Under the pieces are notes generated by a model. The model had not been told where the DNA came from. It did no database searches and was given only the letters and a program-made list of their open reading frames with translations. Below, piece after piece: positions 7,861-17,736 of a DNA stretch of 55,265 nucleotides. Within the stretch, counting starts at the first letter, position 1; each line of letters begins with the position of its first letter. The translations under genes and the position numbers were made by a program. The stretch covers positions 1-55,265 of the forward strand of contig NJBI01000017.1 of the NCBI GenBank assembly GCA_005222975.1, read 5' to 3'. Origin of the DNA: Promethearchaeota archaeon Loki_b31. Lineage in GTDB: Archaea > Asgardarchaeota > Lokiarchaeia > Sigyniarchaeales > SOKP01.

Positions 7861-8676
7861 ATGGCTAAGAAGAAAAAATTTTTGATGATGCCTATAATTC
7901 ATTCAAAGTTTAACGATAAAAATCTAGAGGATACACTCATCAATAAATCGAGAGATCTTTTAACAAAAAAAAAAGGAATCGCTCCTTCATTTATCTTTCT
8001 CTCTGGAAGTTTTTTCGATGTAAAAGGTTTTGTATACACGGGGCTTCGAGCGTGGAAGGGTGCGGTAAAGCCTTCTAGTTCTGATGAGGGCAGAAGACCC
8101 TTATTGGAAGCTACATTTGCTTCTCTTTCAGTTTATCTAAGTTCATTACTTGCCCTGCAAGCAGATTTTTACTTCGCCCATGAAGAGATCAAAGACATAT
8201 TATTAGAAAAGAAAAGGGAAGATCTATGGACTATTGTCTCAGAAAAATTGCCTTTTATTTCGCTCCCTCCAAAAGAAATGTATGGAAGCCAAGTTTCGCC
8301 AATTTCTCCCTACTTTGTAATCGAACAAGATGATGACCTCATATTAGGGGAGATATATCCATCGGCTTATTTAACAAAAGTTATCTCTTCCATTAAGACC
8401 AGATTTTTCGTGTTTTTCCAGTATCAAGGATATTCCGCTTTTGGATTTTTCGATTCTTTACCTAAACACGCTAAGTTTGGTTTTGAGGAAAAAGCGAGAG
8501 AGTTTGAAAAAGAACCTACACCAGAAAACCTACAAAAGTATGCTGTTGATGCTAAAAATTTAAAAGAAGTTCTAATCGCGCTCATCGAAGCGCATAATAA
8601 TGCGTACTTAGGACAGTATTTAATTGAGGATTACGAACTCCTATTAAATAAACTACTAGAATCGGAGGAGCTATAA
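7861..8676 (+). CDS. Unknown protein paired with a small GTPase
   Basis: This 271-residue soluble protein has a basic N-terminus (MAKKKK) and an alpha/beta pattern. I do not recognise a family. Notable stretches are GIAPSFIFLSGSFFDVKG, SLSVYLSSLLALQADFYFAHEEI and FVFFQYQGYSAFGFFDSLP. Its stop is separated from the GTPase start by a single base, which indicates one transcript and probably one function. In prokaryotic GTPase pairs the neighbour is often a regulator or effector (as with MglA/MglB), and that is the most economical guess, but there is no visible roadblock or longin signature that I trust. Confidence 0.6.
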   Translation: MAKKKKFLMMPIIHSKFNDKNLEDTLINKSRDLLTKKKGIAPSFIFLSGSFFDVKGFVYTGLRAWKGAVKPSSSDEGRRPLLEATFASLSVYLSSLLALQADFYFAHEEIKDILLEKKREDLWTIVSEKLPFISLPPKEMYGSQVSPISPYFVIEQDDDLILGEIYPSAYLTKVISSIKTRFFVFFQYQGYSAFGFFDSLPKHAKFGFEEKAREFEKEPTPENLQKYAVDAKNLKEVLIALIEAHNNAYLGQYLIEDYELLLNKLLESEEL

Positions 8677-8677
8677 A

Positions 8678-9313
8678 ATGGTGAATATTGGGCTTTTAGG
8701 TGATATCTCTGTCGGAAAAACTAGTATTCTCCGCCTATTCGTAAGATATTTAAAAGTTGGTGACATAGAAAAAGTTAAAGGAGGACAAAAATGTACGGTA
8801 ATAAAAACAGATTTTTCCGGTGAAGCTACGGTTCCAGGTGGAAGTAAAGAAGATTCTCTTAATCAAAAAGAAACTAAAACAATTCATCCAAATAGAATTG
8901 TATTTAGAGAAGATAAATCAGGAAAATCACATACAATCTTCGCACCAGGAGGAGATCGGCGAAGGGCAGTTGTTAAAATGGGAATAATTACTATCTCTCG
9001 TATAGCAACTCAGATTATAGCTGTATTTTCTTTGGATCGTAAACTTGAAAGACAATTTGAATTTTTCAATGATGTTCGATTTTTTCCTGATAAAATCTCT
9101 GTTTGTATTAATAAAATTGATTTACTTAAGGGAGACAGAGATAAAAGTTTAGAAGATATTAAAAGCAAGATTAATAACTTCTTCAATAAAAGAAAAATAT
9201 CGGTTTCTGACTATTTTATAACTTGCGGTGAAACTGTTTCTAATTTTGAAGAGGTTGAGGAATACAATAACCATGTTGCCGAGATGATTTTAGAGATAAC
9301 AACATCTCGTTAA
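8678..9313 (+). CDS. Ras-superfamily-like small GTPase
   Basis: This 211-residue protein has a P-loop GDISVGKTS at residues 8-16, a G4 motif NKID near residue 147, and a hydrophobic strand ending in APGGDRRR around residue 90 in the place of the usual DxxGQ or TPGQ G3 motif. The last feature is closest to the archaeal/bacterial COG2229-type group, not canonical Rab or Ras. GTP binding is likely. Hydrolysis may be altered because the normal catalytic Gln position is occupied by Asp/Arg. It is co-transcribed with the 271-residue gene just upstream. Expanded GTPase families of this kind are characteristic of Asgard archaea. Confidence 0.75.
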   Translation: MVNIGLLGDISVGKTSILRLFVRYLKVGDIEKVKGGQKCTVIKTDFSGEATVPGGSKEDSLNQKETKTIHPNRIVFREDKSGKSHTIFAPGGDRRRAVVKMGIITISRIATQIIAVFSLDRKLERQFEFFNDVRFFPDKISVCINKIDLLKGDRDKSLEDIKSKINNFFNKRKISVSDYFITCGETVSNFEEVEEYNNHVAEMILEITTSR

Positions 9314-9337
9314 AACAATAAATTTATGTTTTTTCTC

Positions 9338-9853
9338 TTATTCTTTTAATTTTAAGGCTAATTTTACAAACAATTTATGCATATCTAATTGATAGCCTAT
9401 TAAAGAAGTTAATTGCACATGGCCGCTATCTTTATCAATTAAAAGATATCCTTTTTTTTCTAACGCTTTTAAATCTTCAATTATATCTTTCTTGCGTCTT
9501 AATTTACTAACCTCAGGAATTGAAGAAACACCCGAATTTTTAAGGCATAAGGTTAAGGTACATAATAACGTTGCTGCCAAACTCGGCTTTCCTTCGAATG
9601 GATTAGCTGAAATTAATTCCGAGATTTCAGGATCATAATTTATAAACCAATGCGAATCTAATGGATTATACCTAATCTGAAAACCTAGTGGTTCAAGATA
9701 AGTTGATAGTCCAGTAATTAGGTTTTGGAAATAAATAAATTTGTTCTTATAATTCGCATTTAATTGTTCTAAAATCTCTTCTTTTGTAGCTCCTATTTGA
9801 TATAAACTTTTTTTTCTACTTAATAAATACATTAGGACTGAAATTTCATTCAT
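9338..9853 (-). CDS. scpB: ScpB-like kite subunit of an SMC complex
   Basis: This 171-residue protein has two predicted winged-helix units. The second contains SLAATLLCTLTLCLKNSGVSSIPEVSKLRRKKDIIEDLKALEKKGYL, which has the layout of the ScpB second winged helix (helix, short loop, recognition helix, wing). The family forms dimers that bind the kleisin and help load SMC on DNA. Similarity is structural in character, not strong in residues, so the assignment leans on context: it is the last gene of the run AAA-like, SMC, kleisin, kite, 13 bp after the kleisin gene. Confidence 0.65.
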   Translation of the reverse strand: MNEISVLMYLLSRKKSLYQIGATKEEILEQLNANYKNKFIYFQNLITGLSTYLEPLGFQIRYNPLDSHWFINYDPEISELISANPFEGKPSLAATLLCTLTLCLKNSGVSSIPEVSKLRRKKDIIEDLKALEKKGYLLIDKDSGHVQLTSLIGYQLDMHKLFVKLALKLKE

Positions 9854-9866
9854 TTTTTTTATAACC

Positions 9867-10517
9867 TCAAAGATATAAGGTGTTTGTTTCTTTTTGATAT
9901 TTTATCTTATTTAACTGTAAAAGATGCAATAAATATACAAAATTTTCGTAGACTATCATTTGATCAACCTCATCATCAAAGACATCTTCAAAATAACATG
10001 GGAGTTTTTCTTTAATTTTATTAAAGAACGATGTCATTTTTTCAGTAAATTTAAATTTTGGAATTTCTAATAAAAATTGGTCGTCTATTTTTCCTTTTTT
10101 CAAATGCTTAATCTCTAATTCAAATCTTCTTTCTTTACAAAAACGATCTGAAGCGTATTTCAAGAAACTTAGAGACATTCCATCTATGTAGAAAACTTTC
10201 CTCCAACATCCTTTAAAAATCTCGAATATCTCCTCATCCTCAGGATGAGCCTTCATAAATTCAAAGAACTTTTCATCAATATTTAAAGAACTGAGTAATT
10301 TCTTTAATTCCTCGAATTTTTCGTTGAGTAATTCGCACATATTTTTGTAGGTTAAGGAATAATTTTCGATGTTGAAAATACTAAGTGAATCTTTTAGTTC
10401 ATGAAATAGAGGATTCAATTCTAATTCTAACAAAGAAGTTTTACCTGAAAGAATGTCATCCTTAATAATTTCGATCTTTTTATTTAATTCCTCTGATAAA
10501 TCTATATTTTCTGTCAT
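9867..10517 (-). CDS. scpA: ScpA-like kleisin
   Basis: This 216-residue acidic helical protein ends in a winged-helix segment VYENFVYLLHLLQLNKIKYQ, resembling the ScpA C-terminal motif (fLAlLELvkegkvxlxQ) that clamps the SMC head. The N-terminal helices (SLLELELNPLFHELKDSL) would correspond to the segment that binds the coiled-coil neck. Its ATG overlaps the SMC stop (ATGA), so it is translationally coupled to the SMC gene. The protein is a little shorter than bacterial ScpA, as is common in archaea. Function: bridges the two SMC heads and recruits the kite protein. Confidence 0.72.
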   Translation of the reverse strand: MTENIDLSEELNKKIEIIKDDILSGKTSLLELELNPLFHELKDSLSIFNIENYSLTYKNMCELLNEKFEELKKLLSSLNIDEKFFEFMKAHPEDEEIFEIFKGCWRKVFYIDGMSLSFLKYASDRFCKERRFELEIKHLKKGKIDDQFLLEIPKFKFTEKMTSFFNKIKEKLPCYFEDVFDDEVDQMIVYENFVYLLHLLQLNKIKYQKETNTLYL

Positions 10518-13500
10518 TTGCTTTCTTTCACAATTTTAGGATTGAAAATTGTCGATACTTCGTTTTTGCCAACTCTGGCGACTCCAATTAACTTATCGGC
10601 AAGTAAATATAATGGATTTGAAGATTTTGGTAGAAACATTAACATTTGAATAGCATTATGTTCAATCGTTGTTTTTATCATTTGATACGAAGCTTCGGAA
10701 TTCTTTTCGTCTAAAAACATTCCTGCCTCGTCAAACATACATAATGGCGAGGGTTTGATCTCTTGAAGCGATAAAATTAAGCTAATAGAAATCATCGAAA
10801 TTTGACCTCCACTTAACGCTGTACAAGATTTTAATTTATCCTTAGAGATGGCGGCTTTAATATCTATTCCCAATTCTTCAAAATTTCCTATTAAATCCAA
10901 AGTACAATATGCTTTAATGTTTGCGGAAATAAATTTTTGATTAATTTTTAAATTTAAGTCTTTTAATACTAATTTAAATTTGTTGTAATACGTTTCTTCT
11001 AGTTTATTTTCAGTTTTAATCGCAGCTTTTATATCTCTTTCTATATCTTTCTGATTTTTAGTGATTTCCTTTAACCCAGTTAAAATCTGTTCTTTTTCTA
11101 CTAAAATCGAATCATCAACATCTAAATAATTTAGCAGCTTTTTATCGATGATTAGAATGTCCTGGTTAATTTCCTCTATTGAGCGAATAGCCATTTTTTT
11201 TTCTGAAATTAAGGGACCTATTTCAGAATTGATGCGTTCTAAATCGTTTTTCTTCGCTCCCAATTCAAGCTTTATAGAAGATAGCTTAAAATTTTCTTGC
11301 TCCAAGCTTAATTTTAGTTGAATATGCATTTTATCGATTTCGCTCTTATCTTTTTGAAATTTAATTTTTTGGTCTTGTAAACTTAAGATATTAGCGTCAA
11401 CCTTGTTAATCTCATCATCAATAGCGTCTAATTTTCTATAAATTTCAAATGCTTTTTTATCCGAGTTTTTGAAATTTACTTTTTTTGAATCGAAATCTTT
11501 TTTTAATATTCTTAATTCGCTTTTATTGGGGTTTATCCTTACATCAATATCTTTTAGTGTTCCTAGATTGTCATCTAATTTCGTATCCCATTTTTTTAAA
11601 TCATTATTTAAATTGTTTAGTTCGATAGGAATTTCCTTTATCCTTTCGTTCCATTTAAAAAATTCGGGTTCTTTTTGTGATTCTAACTCGTTTATTTTTT
11701 TTACTATATCTTCAATTTTCTCGTTTGTCTCTGTAATATTTTGTTCTAGTGAATAAACTAAATTATAAAACTGATTTTTTTTTGAAGTCAGCCTTTCTTT
11801 TTGTTTGAAATTGTATAAAAGGTCGTTAAACGATTCTTTTTTCCTGAAAATCTCGCCTTGCAACTTATCTATCTGAGATTGTTTTACTTTTAACTCTAAA
11901 ATATTGTCGTTTAGCGATTTAATTTCTTTTTCCAAGAGGTTTGATTGTTCTTTTTGAGTTCCTGCACTTAATAACCCTTTAAGTCGTCTTATAAAAGGAC
12001 TTTCGTATGCGTATTTGTATGATATAATTTGTTTTCCTTTTAAAGTCACACACTTACCTTTGAAATTATGGATTCTATAAAGTTCTTTTGCAGAGTGGTA
12101 ATCCCTGACAACAATACAATTTTTAATTTTTGAATAAATGACTTTTTGGACGTCTAAATCGCCGCCAACAACTTTAATTAATTCCGCTAAATAGCCAATT
12201 ACGCCCTGCGCCATTATTTTTGGTAATGGAACAACTCTAACATCCTTAGGTATATATATGTTGCAATAAGCGTTATATTTCTTTTTTAATTTCTCTACTA
12301 AATTTAGAGTATCCCAATCGTTCGCAATAAAACTATTAAGTAACCTTTCTCCCAAAACTGATTCAATAGCATAGCTTAACTCGTCGTCGTATTTTAAATA
12401 TTCAATTATTGGTCCTTTAACTCTATCGTCTAGTTCTCTTTTCTTAATTTCCTCTTTAAGAACGTTAATATTAGCTGAAAGAATAATTTTACGTTCTCTT
12501 AACGCAGTTTGGAGTAACTTGAATTTTATAATTTTTTTTGTTTTTTCATATTCTAACTGTTCCACTTCAGATATTAATTTGAATAAGCTTACGGTTACTT
12601 TCTTAAGGTCTTTATCGAGTTGGGTCAACAAATCTTTTGTAGGATTTTCTAAAAACCACCTATTCTTTTCTAGTTTGTAATCTATGTCATTCAAACTCTG
12701 AAAAATATCATTGATGTCTCTTTTAATATTTTCAATATTGTTTTCATTGTCTTGGATTTTCCTGACATTATTTTCCTTTTCATAGGTTAACTGGTTATAT
12801 TTTTCTAAAAAATCTTGATTCTCTTTAATCTTTATCGTAATTTCATTTTGTTCTTTAATTAATTTATCAATTTTGCTTTTAATTGAAAGTTTCTTCTTTT
12901 TAACAATGTCGCTCTCACTTATTATGTTTTGCCTCTGCTTCTCTAGCTTATCTATTATTGTTTCATATTCAGAGATTTTTCCAGATAAGATGTCCAATTC
13001 TTGCTTTGCTCTTATTTTTTCATTCTGCCACGAATCTATTTTATTAACTAATTCTTTTTTTCTGTAATTTAGTTCTCCTACTTTTTTTGATGAACTAATA
13101 AGGTTGCTATCTATTTCAGAAATCTTTTTCTCTTTTTCTTTAATTAAATTTCGATACTTATCAATTTCATTGGTAAATATATTTATTTGATCTTGACTTT
13201 TTTTGACATTTAACTCGAGGACCTCAATTTCTTTCTGAAGCATGCTCTTATTTGCCCATAATAGTTCATCGTTATACTTTTTTCTAATTTCGAGTAATTT
13301 GTTTTTCTCATCTAATCGTTCTAATTTTGGCATTAAGAAGTCGAGGTTTATATTTAAAGAGTTTTTCCGGGTAATTAAAGATTTAAACTCTGTGTTTAAT
13401 GTAAATACGCTACTCTTTTGTTGTAAAATCTCCTCTCGTAAACTTTTAAGCCCCATTCCCTCTTCTAAAAAGGAACATAGTTCGATCGGTTTTAAGCTTT

Positions 13501-14018
13501 TAATAGTATCGATTTTGCCTTGACTTACAAATGCAAATTGATTATCAGGATTAATTTCTAACTTTGACACAAGTTTTTGAATTTCGATTGCGTGAACCTT
13601 TTTGAAATTCTTATCATTTTTTAACTGAATCTCAAAAGATGGAGATTTTCCTCTTATTACTGTTCTTCTTATTTTAACTACTTCATTATAGTATTGAATA
13701 TGAAGTTCCACCATAGCGTGATTTTGCCCATCTCTTATAAAATCAGACCATTTCTTATAACGCTCGTCTCTTTCGTTACTACCTAAAGCAAATTTAATTG
13801 CTTGAAAAATTGAGGTTTTCCCGCTCCAATTCGGACCAACTATTAAAATAAAGCGAGGAATATCTTGATTTTTCCGAACCAAGAAATTTACTTCGTCTCT
13901 TTGAAAAGATAAGAAATTCTCTAAAATAACTTTACGAATAAAAACACGATTTTTTATCGCTTGACTTTTATCGTTTTCCTTAACTTTTTTTATAGAAGAA
14001 ACAGCCGTTTTTTCTCAT
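10514..14018 (-). CDS. smc: SMC chromosome-condensation ATPase, apparent 1-base frameshift at start
   Basis: The protein is of about 1,167 residues. It has Walker A GPNWSGKTS, a Q-loop (FAFVSQGKID), long coiled coils, a central hinge (about residues 530-690 with KGPIIEYLKY), a C-signature LSGGQ and Walker B PLCMFDEAG. The longest uninterrupted frame begins only at a TTG at 13882, which would delete the first beta strand. Sequence upstream in that frame reads RKVILENFLSFQRDEVNF, the normal SMC start. An ATG at 14016-14018, 8 bp after the upstream gene's stop, connects to it only if the T6 run at 14008-14013 is one base shorter, so a homopolymer indel is likely. The D-E-A-G in Walker B keeps the catalytic Glu. 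It forms a condensin-like complex with the two downstream genes. Confidence 0.88.
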
Positions 14019-14025
14019 CCCTTAT

Positions 14026-15315
14026 TTATCGTTTTCCAAATGCTCGTTTTAAATTGTCAATACGCTTTTTAGCCTTTTCTAGATTAATTTGAGCCATCTT
14101 GGGACTATCGTTTAAAACGAAAGAATATTTAGCCAAAATCTTTCTATCATTATCTTCTAACGGTTCTTGCTTATTCAACTTGTCTATTATAAGTAAAAGC
14201 TCATTATAATTTTTAGAAGCGGCGCTTTCGTACAATTGACTTAATATGAAATCTGAAATTCTTTCTTCTTTTATCTGGGTTATAAAATTCTTGATGTCAT
14301 TGGTATTCATTATCTCATATCTTTCTTTCGTTGAAATTTTATTAATCAAATTTTGTCTGTCGTTAGTTCCTCCAAATAGAACTTCCCTTTCAGTAATTGT
14401 TTCGGGAAGTGAGGGAAAATATTCGCCAGATTCTATTAAATTAATTAAGACGTCTGTAATTTCGTTGCTTGATTCGTTTAACTCAGAATTAAGGAAGTGT
14501 TTAAATATACCTACTCTCAATAATCGGTTTAGATCTTTAACTTCCCAATTACTGGTGTATTCTACTAAGGTTTTGATATCAAAAACGATATTTGGATTTT
14601 TTTCTGAAAAGTTTCTTAAAATAGTCTCCCTTTCGATTTTATCTAACAAAGGGATTTTTATGAACAAATCAAAGGCTTCAAAAATCAATCTTGAATTTAC
14701 TTCGATTTCTCGAAATTTATTATTAATCCAGATTAAAATTAACCCCTCTTTTATTAGTGACTTCTTTCCTTTAAAAGAAACTATAAAGAGTTCTAATAGG
14801 TTTTTTTCTTTTAATAAAGCCTCAGAAAAATTATGTTGATTAATCACTAACAATCTTTTTATTTTGTTTTCTTCTGTTTTATATTCATTTATCTGGGGTA
14901 TTTTACCATTTTCGATTTCTTTTTTTTTCTTTATTTCCTTATTCTTAACAATATTTTCTAGAATGGATATAAAGTTGCTGAAAAAATCTTCAGGGGACTT
15001 AACGATTTCCTCTTGATTTAATTCAATAAAATCCAAATAATAGTTATTTGAAATTAATTTTAAATAATCAGTAATATCAGTTCCAGAATTTATGTTAATT
15101 AGAAGGGTGCCTTTTGGCTGTATAAATTTAGCATAACTCTGAACAATTGACTCCTCGTGGTTTGTCAACATTATTTTCAAATAATTAATGACGTCGTTAT
15201 ATTTATCGCGATAGAAAATATCGTCTCGATCAATATCAAATTCATTTGGCGTAATTAATCGATAGTATTTAGAGAATTTCAATTCGTTATCTGAACGTTC
15301 CATAGAGAATTTCAT
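14026..15315 (-). CDS. Degenerate AAA+-like protein leading the SMC operon
   Basis: This 429-residue protein has the outline of an FtsH/proteasome-type AAA module but lacks its catalytic residues. PKGTLLININSGTDITDYL near residue 88 sits where PxGxLLxGPPGTGKT would be, without the Walker A Lys-Thr. KRLLVINQHNF takes the Walker B position without DE. SRLIFEAFDLFIKIPLLDKIERETIL near residue 218 matches the AAA R-x-FD..i.ip.Pd...R..il lid block, followed by a typical lid helix (NWEVKDLNRLLRVGIFKH). ATP hydrolysis is therefore unlikely. It ends 8 bp before the SMC start and is probably co-transcribed. A structural or regulatory role for the SMC complex is inference. Confidence 0.6.
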   Translation of the reverse strand: MKFSMERSDNELKFSKYYRLITPNEFDIDRDDIFYRDKYNDVINYLKIMLTNHEESIVQSYAKFIQPKGTLLININSGTDITDYLKLISNNYYLDFIELNQEEIVKSPEDFFSNFISILENIVKNKEIKKKKEIENGKIPQINEYKTEENKIKRLLVINQHNFSEALLKEKNLLELFIVSFKGKKSLIKEGLILIWINNKFREIEVNSRLIFEAFDLFIKIPLLDKIERETILRNFSEKNPNIVFDIKTLVEYTSNWEVKDLNRLLRVGIFKHFLNSELNESSNEITDVLINLIESGEYFPSLPETITEREVLFGGTNDRQNLINKISTKERYEIMNTNDIKNFITQIKEERISDFILSQLYESAASKNYNELLLIIDKLNKQEPLEDNDRKILAKYSFVLNDSPKMAQINLEKAKKRIDNLKRAFGKR

Positions 15316-15563
15316 CTACTTGTTAATTAATTTTTTTGAACATTATTTTCATGACAATTATCACATATATATTTAGCGATAGCTCATCTCCCGACAAAAA
15401 TAGATACATTAAAATATACGATTTTAAAATACAAACTTCTTAGTTATTAAGTTCAACAAGGAAATATATTAAAATCAAATAGAGTAAAGGAATTTACAAT
15501 AATATTGATAATAAATAAAAGAATAATAAGTAAAATAATAGAAAATTTAATTTTTTAAGTGCT

Positions 15564-15818
15564 TTACTTCTTCCCTTCTATCCCATAGAAGCAAAAATAA
15601 CCGCCTTCTAATTCGTATTGTGAAAATAAGTCACAACCGAAACAGTTGCAGCCATGATCTTCAACTTCTGACATTGGTTTTTGTGTTTTTCCCCGTGCGC
15701 AGAAAAGGGCGTGTGGATCAAACTCATTTAACTTGTTCGGCTTAAATGACGGGCAAGGGCCACAGAAGCGTCTACAAACATTCATAGACTCTTCTGTATC
15801 CGGTACTGGTTTTGGCAT
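15564..15818 (-). CDS. DUF2769-type cysteine-rich small protein
   Basis: This 84-residue protein has ten cysteines in the DUF2769 layout: CRRFCGPCPSF, then FCARGK, then a C-x-C-x2-C cluster (CNCFGCDLF) and a last YFC. This spacing suggests a bound metal, zinc or Fe-S. DUF2769 proteins are frequent in methanogens and anaerobic archaea, and their function is unknown. It is a single gene in an otherwise quiet stretch between the SMC operon and the left arsR copy; the 250 bp on its right in strand direction (15316-15563) hold only AT-rich sequence with no credible gene. Confidence 0.8.
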   Translation of the reverse strand: MPKPVPDTEESMNVCRRFCGPCPSFKPNKLNEFDPHALFCARGKTQKPMSEVEDHGCNCFGCDLFSQYELEGGYFCFYGIEGKK

Positions 15819-15975
15819 TTCTTCTAATTCACCTTATCGGTTAATATTTTTTATTAGTTTTTTAATATTCTTAATAAAGAGTTTAAACTCTCATTTTAAA
15901 TTGATTGTATTAGAAGTAGCCAATTAAACTTTTAAATATTGTATTTATAACTTATTAATTTTGGATAAGAATGAC

Positions 15976-16409
15976 CATAACCTTAGGTTTTCATTATACA
16001 AAACATAGGAGGTTAAATTAAACGACATGTAGTGCTTGGTTTAAAATATCTAAATTTTTAACAAATTCTTCCTTAAATAGATGATAATACGTAAATTTTT
16101 GTTTTTTATATCCTTGTATTAATCCGGCTACTACAAGCTTTCTTAAATGATGAGATATTGTCGATTGGGACTTATCTAGTATAGTTTCTAATTCGCATAC
16201 GCATCTATCTTGCTTCCTTAAGGCATTAATTATAATTAAACGCTCCTTAGATGATAATGCTAAAAAAATAATGTTAAATCATCTAGATCTTCATTTTTCA
16301 ATAATTCTCTTCCAAAATCTTGTAGATTCATGAAGTATTGATTCGATTCATTGCATTCCTTACAGGAACATAACATTTTCTTTACTTCTTGTACCCTTTT
16401 TTGTTTCAC
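15976..16409. repeat. Left copy of arsR direct repeat bounding the island
   Basis: The sequence from CATAACCTTAGG (15976) through an arsR gene to about 16409 is repeated in the same orientation at 24318-24751. Similarity covers the arsR 3' flank (CATAGGAGG.TAAATTA) and nearly all the coding region, and stops at the arsR 5' end. Between the copies lie the TIR, DUF3800, HEPN-like and PD-(D/E)XK genes. Confidence 0.75.
16018..16409 (-). pseudogene. arsR homologue with a single-base frameshift
   Basis: The start is GTG at 16407-16409 and the reading runs ...KKMLCSCKECNESN to a stop in a T7 run (A7 on the plus strand, 16262-16268). The second frame continues LALSSKERLIIINALRKQ through RCVCELETI, SQSTISHHLRKLVVAGLIQG to QALHVV. 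Adding one T restores a 130-residue protein colinear with the intact ArsR at 24359-24751. It keeps the CVC metal-binding motif and the recognition helix. Because the only lesion is in a homopolymer, it may be a sequencing error and a working second regulator. Confidence 0.8.
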
Positions 16410-16446
16410 AAAAATCAATTTTCTGATATTTAGAGGATCCTTTAAA

Positions 16447-17232
16447 TCAATCTAAATCTAAATCAAACTCCTCTTTGACGTATTGGACTATATCTTTGAA
16501 GAAGATATCTAGCTTTTCTTGAATTTCTTCTTCAGACATACTACTTAAGGTATTAAATGTTAGAATAGTATTATTCATTTTATCATTGTATCTTAAAGTA
16601 CGGCTATTAGGAATGATAAAATATAATCCATCCAAGAAGCCAACGAATTGGTTTTCAATGTATTCTTTATCTCTTACTTCTACACCAAAATAATGTTGCA
16701 TTTCCTCTGATTTAAGAAGATCAACTGTAAATTTATGACAGTTATTTTTTCTGAGATTGAATAACTTGTTAATCATTCTTTTTAGTTTATCAAATTGTTT
16801 TTGTGCCTTTTTCTTTTCTCTTAACAAGTTTGATTCAGTATAACTTTTTCCAGCTATAATTGCGTAAAGTTCCTCTAAGAACGTTTGGAAATTATCATCC
16901 TGAAATTTTATTCCCCTATTTATTTTAATAATTGGTCTGACTTCATCTATATTTTTAAAAATAGGGATGATACCTTTTCCTTCTTGATAAGCAAAATCGA
17001 TTTCTGTCTTAACGGGTTGAGATTTCAATGAATAGGAAGAACTAATCACTAAAATAACATCACTTAATTGTATTTTTTGTTCCATGAAATCGAGAATGGA
17101 TTGACTGGAATCATTATCTCTTTCCCAGTAATAGACTTTATCAATATCAGGTTGAATTTCTAGGTAGTCTACTATTTCAGGAATATGAAATTCAGCTAAA
17201 TCTTCATTTGCATAACTAATAAACACTATCAT
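16447..17232 (-). CDS. TIR-domain protein
   Basis: Residues 1 to about 125 form a TIR fold. It starts with MIVFISYANEDLAE (canonical (F/I)SY..D), has VYYWERDN and SQSILDFMEQKI, then VILVISSSY, and a conserved glutamate in KTEIDFAYQEGKGIIPIF, at the position of the catalytic Glu in NAD-cleaving TIRs. The C-terminal half (about 130-261) has an unrecognised helical/beta region. Bacterial and archaeal TIR proteins of this type usually act in antiviral defence, either by degrading NAD or by making signal nucleotides. The partner is not obvious here. It is the first gene of the island inside the arsR repeats. Confidence 0.8.
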   Translation of the reverse strand: MIVFISYANEDLAEFHIPEIVDYLEIQPDIDKVYYWERDNDSSQSILDFMEQKIQLSDVILVISSSYSLKSQPVKTEIDFAYQEGKGIIPIFKNIDEVRPIIKINRGIKFQDDNFQTFLEELYAIIAGKSYTESNLLREKKKAQKQFDKLKRMINKLFNLRKNNCHKFTVDLLKSEEMQHYFGVEVRDKEYIENQFVGFLDGLYFIIPNSRTLRYNDKMNNTILTFNTLSSMSEEEIQEKLDIFFKDIVQYVKEEFDLDLD

Positions 17233-17576
17233 TCTATCTTAAAGAAGTAATATTCAATATAAAAATGAGGTTATTAAACGGTTTATAATTCTTCATTGAT
17301 AAGTTCCTGATGTCCAACTTTCTCCATCTTATGATTTTAAAAATCTTGTCTTTTCATCAATTATTTCCATTATTGGAGGTATAGATGAAATTGCTTCTAA
17401 ACTCTAAAAATAGGATTATAAGAAAATGTGATAAAATCGCGAAAGAGAAACCAGATGGTAGATAGGACTTGTTTTCAAATTACAATTTTCAATAATCATA
17501 AAGAAATACTCAATAAAAAATTCTCATTATAACAAGTGAATCCATAATCAACTCAAATGAAATTTATCAGGTAGAT

Positions 17577-17687
17577 ATGAAGTCCATATTGATTGTATTA
17601 GATACTAATGCATATATGTATGCGAAAAATTTCACTCAGATACGAGAATCCATAATTTTTTTTAATATTTATATATCCCAAAATTGA
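17577..17687 (+). pseudogene. Remnant of a PIN-domain toxin-like gene
   Basis: A 36-residue frame starts MKSILIVLDTNAYMYAKNFT and then stops. LDTN-x-(Y/L) is the first conserved acidic motif of PIN ribonucleases, so this looks like the truncated 5' end of a VapC-like gene. The rest of the 17233-17736 interval contains no other credible gene. The fragment is too short to be sure. Confidence 0.35.
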
Positions 17688-17736
17688 GATAATGGACACA
17701 TTGGGATCGATTTTTGATCTAGACATTTAGAATGAG

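Noticed and set aside
11469..14839. Plus-strand open frames over the smc and AAA-like genes
   Set aside because: Long coiled-coil coding on the minus strand leaves open frames of low complexity (Leu/Ser/Phe rich) on the other strand.
15733..15927. Plus-strand frame over the DUF2769 gene
   Set aside because: Opposite-strand shadow of a gene with a clear cysteine pattern.
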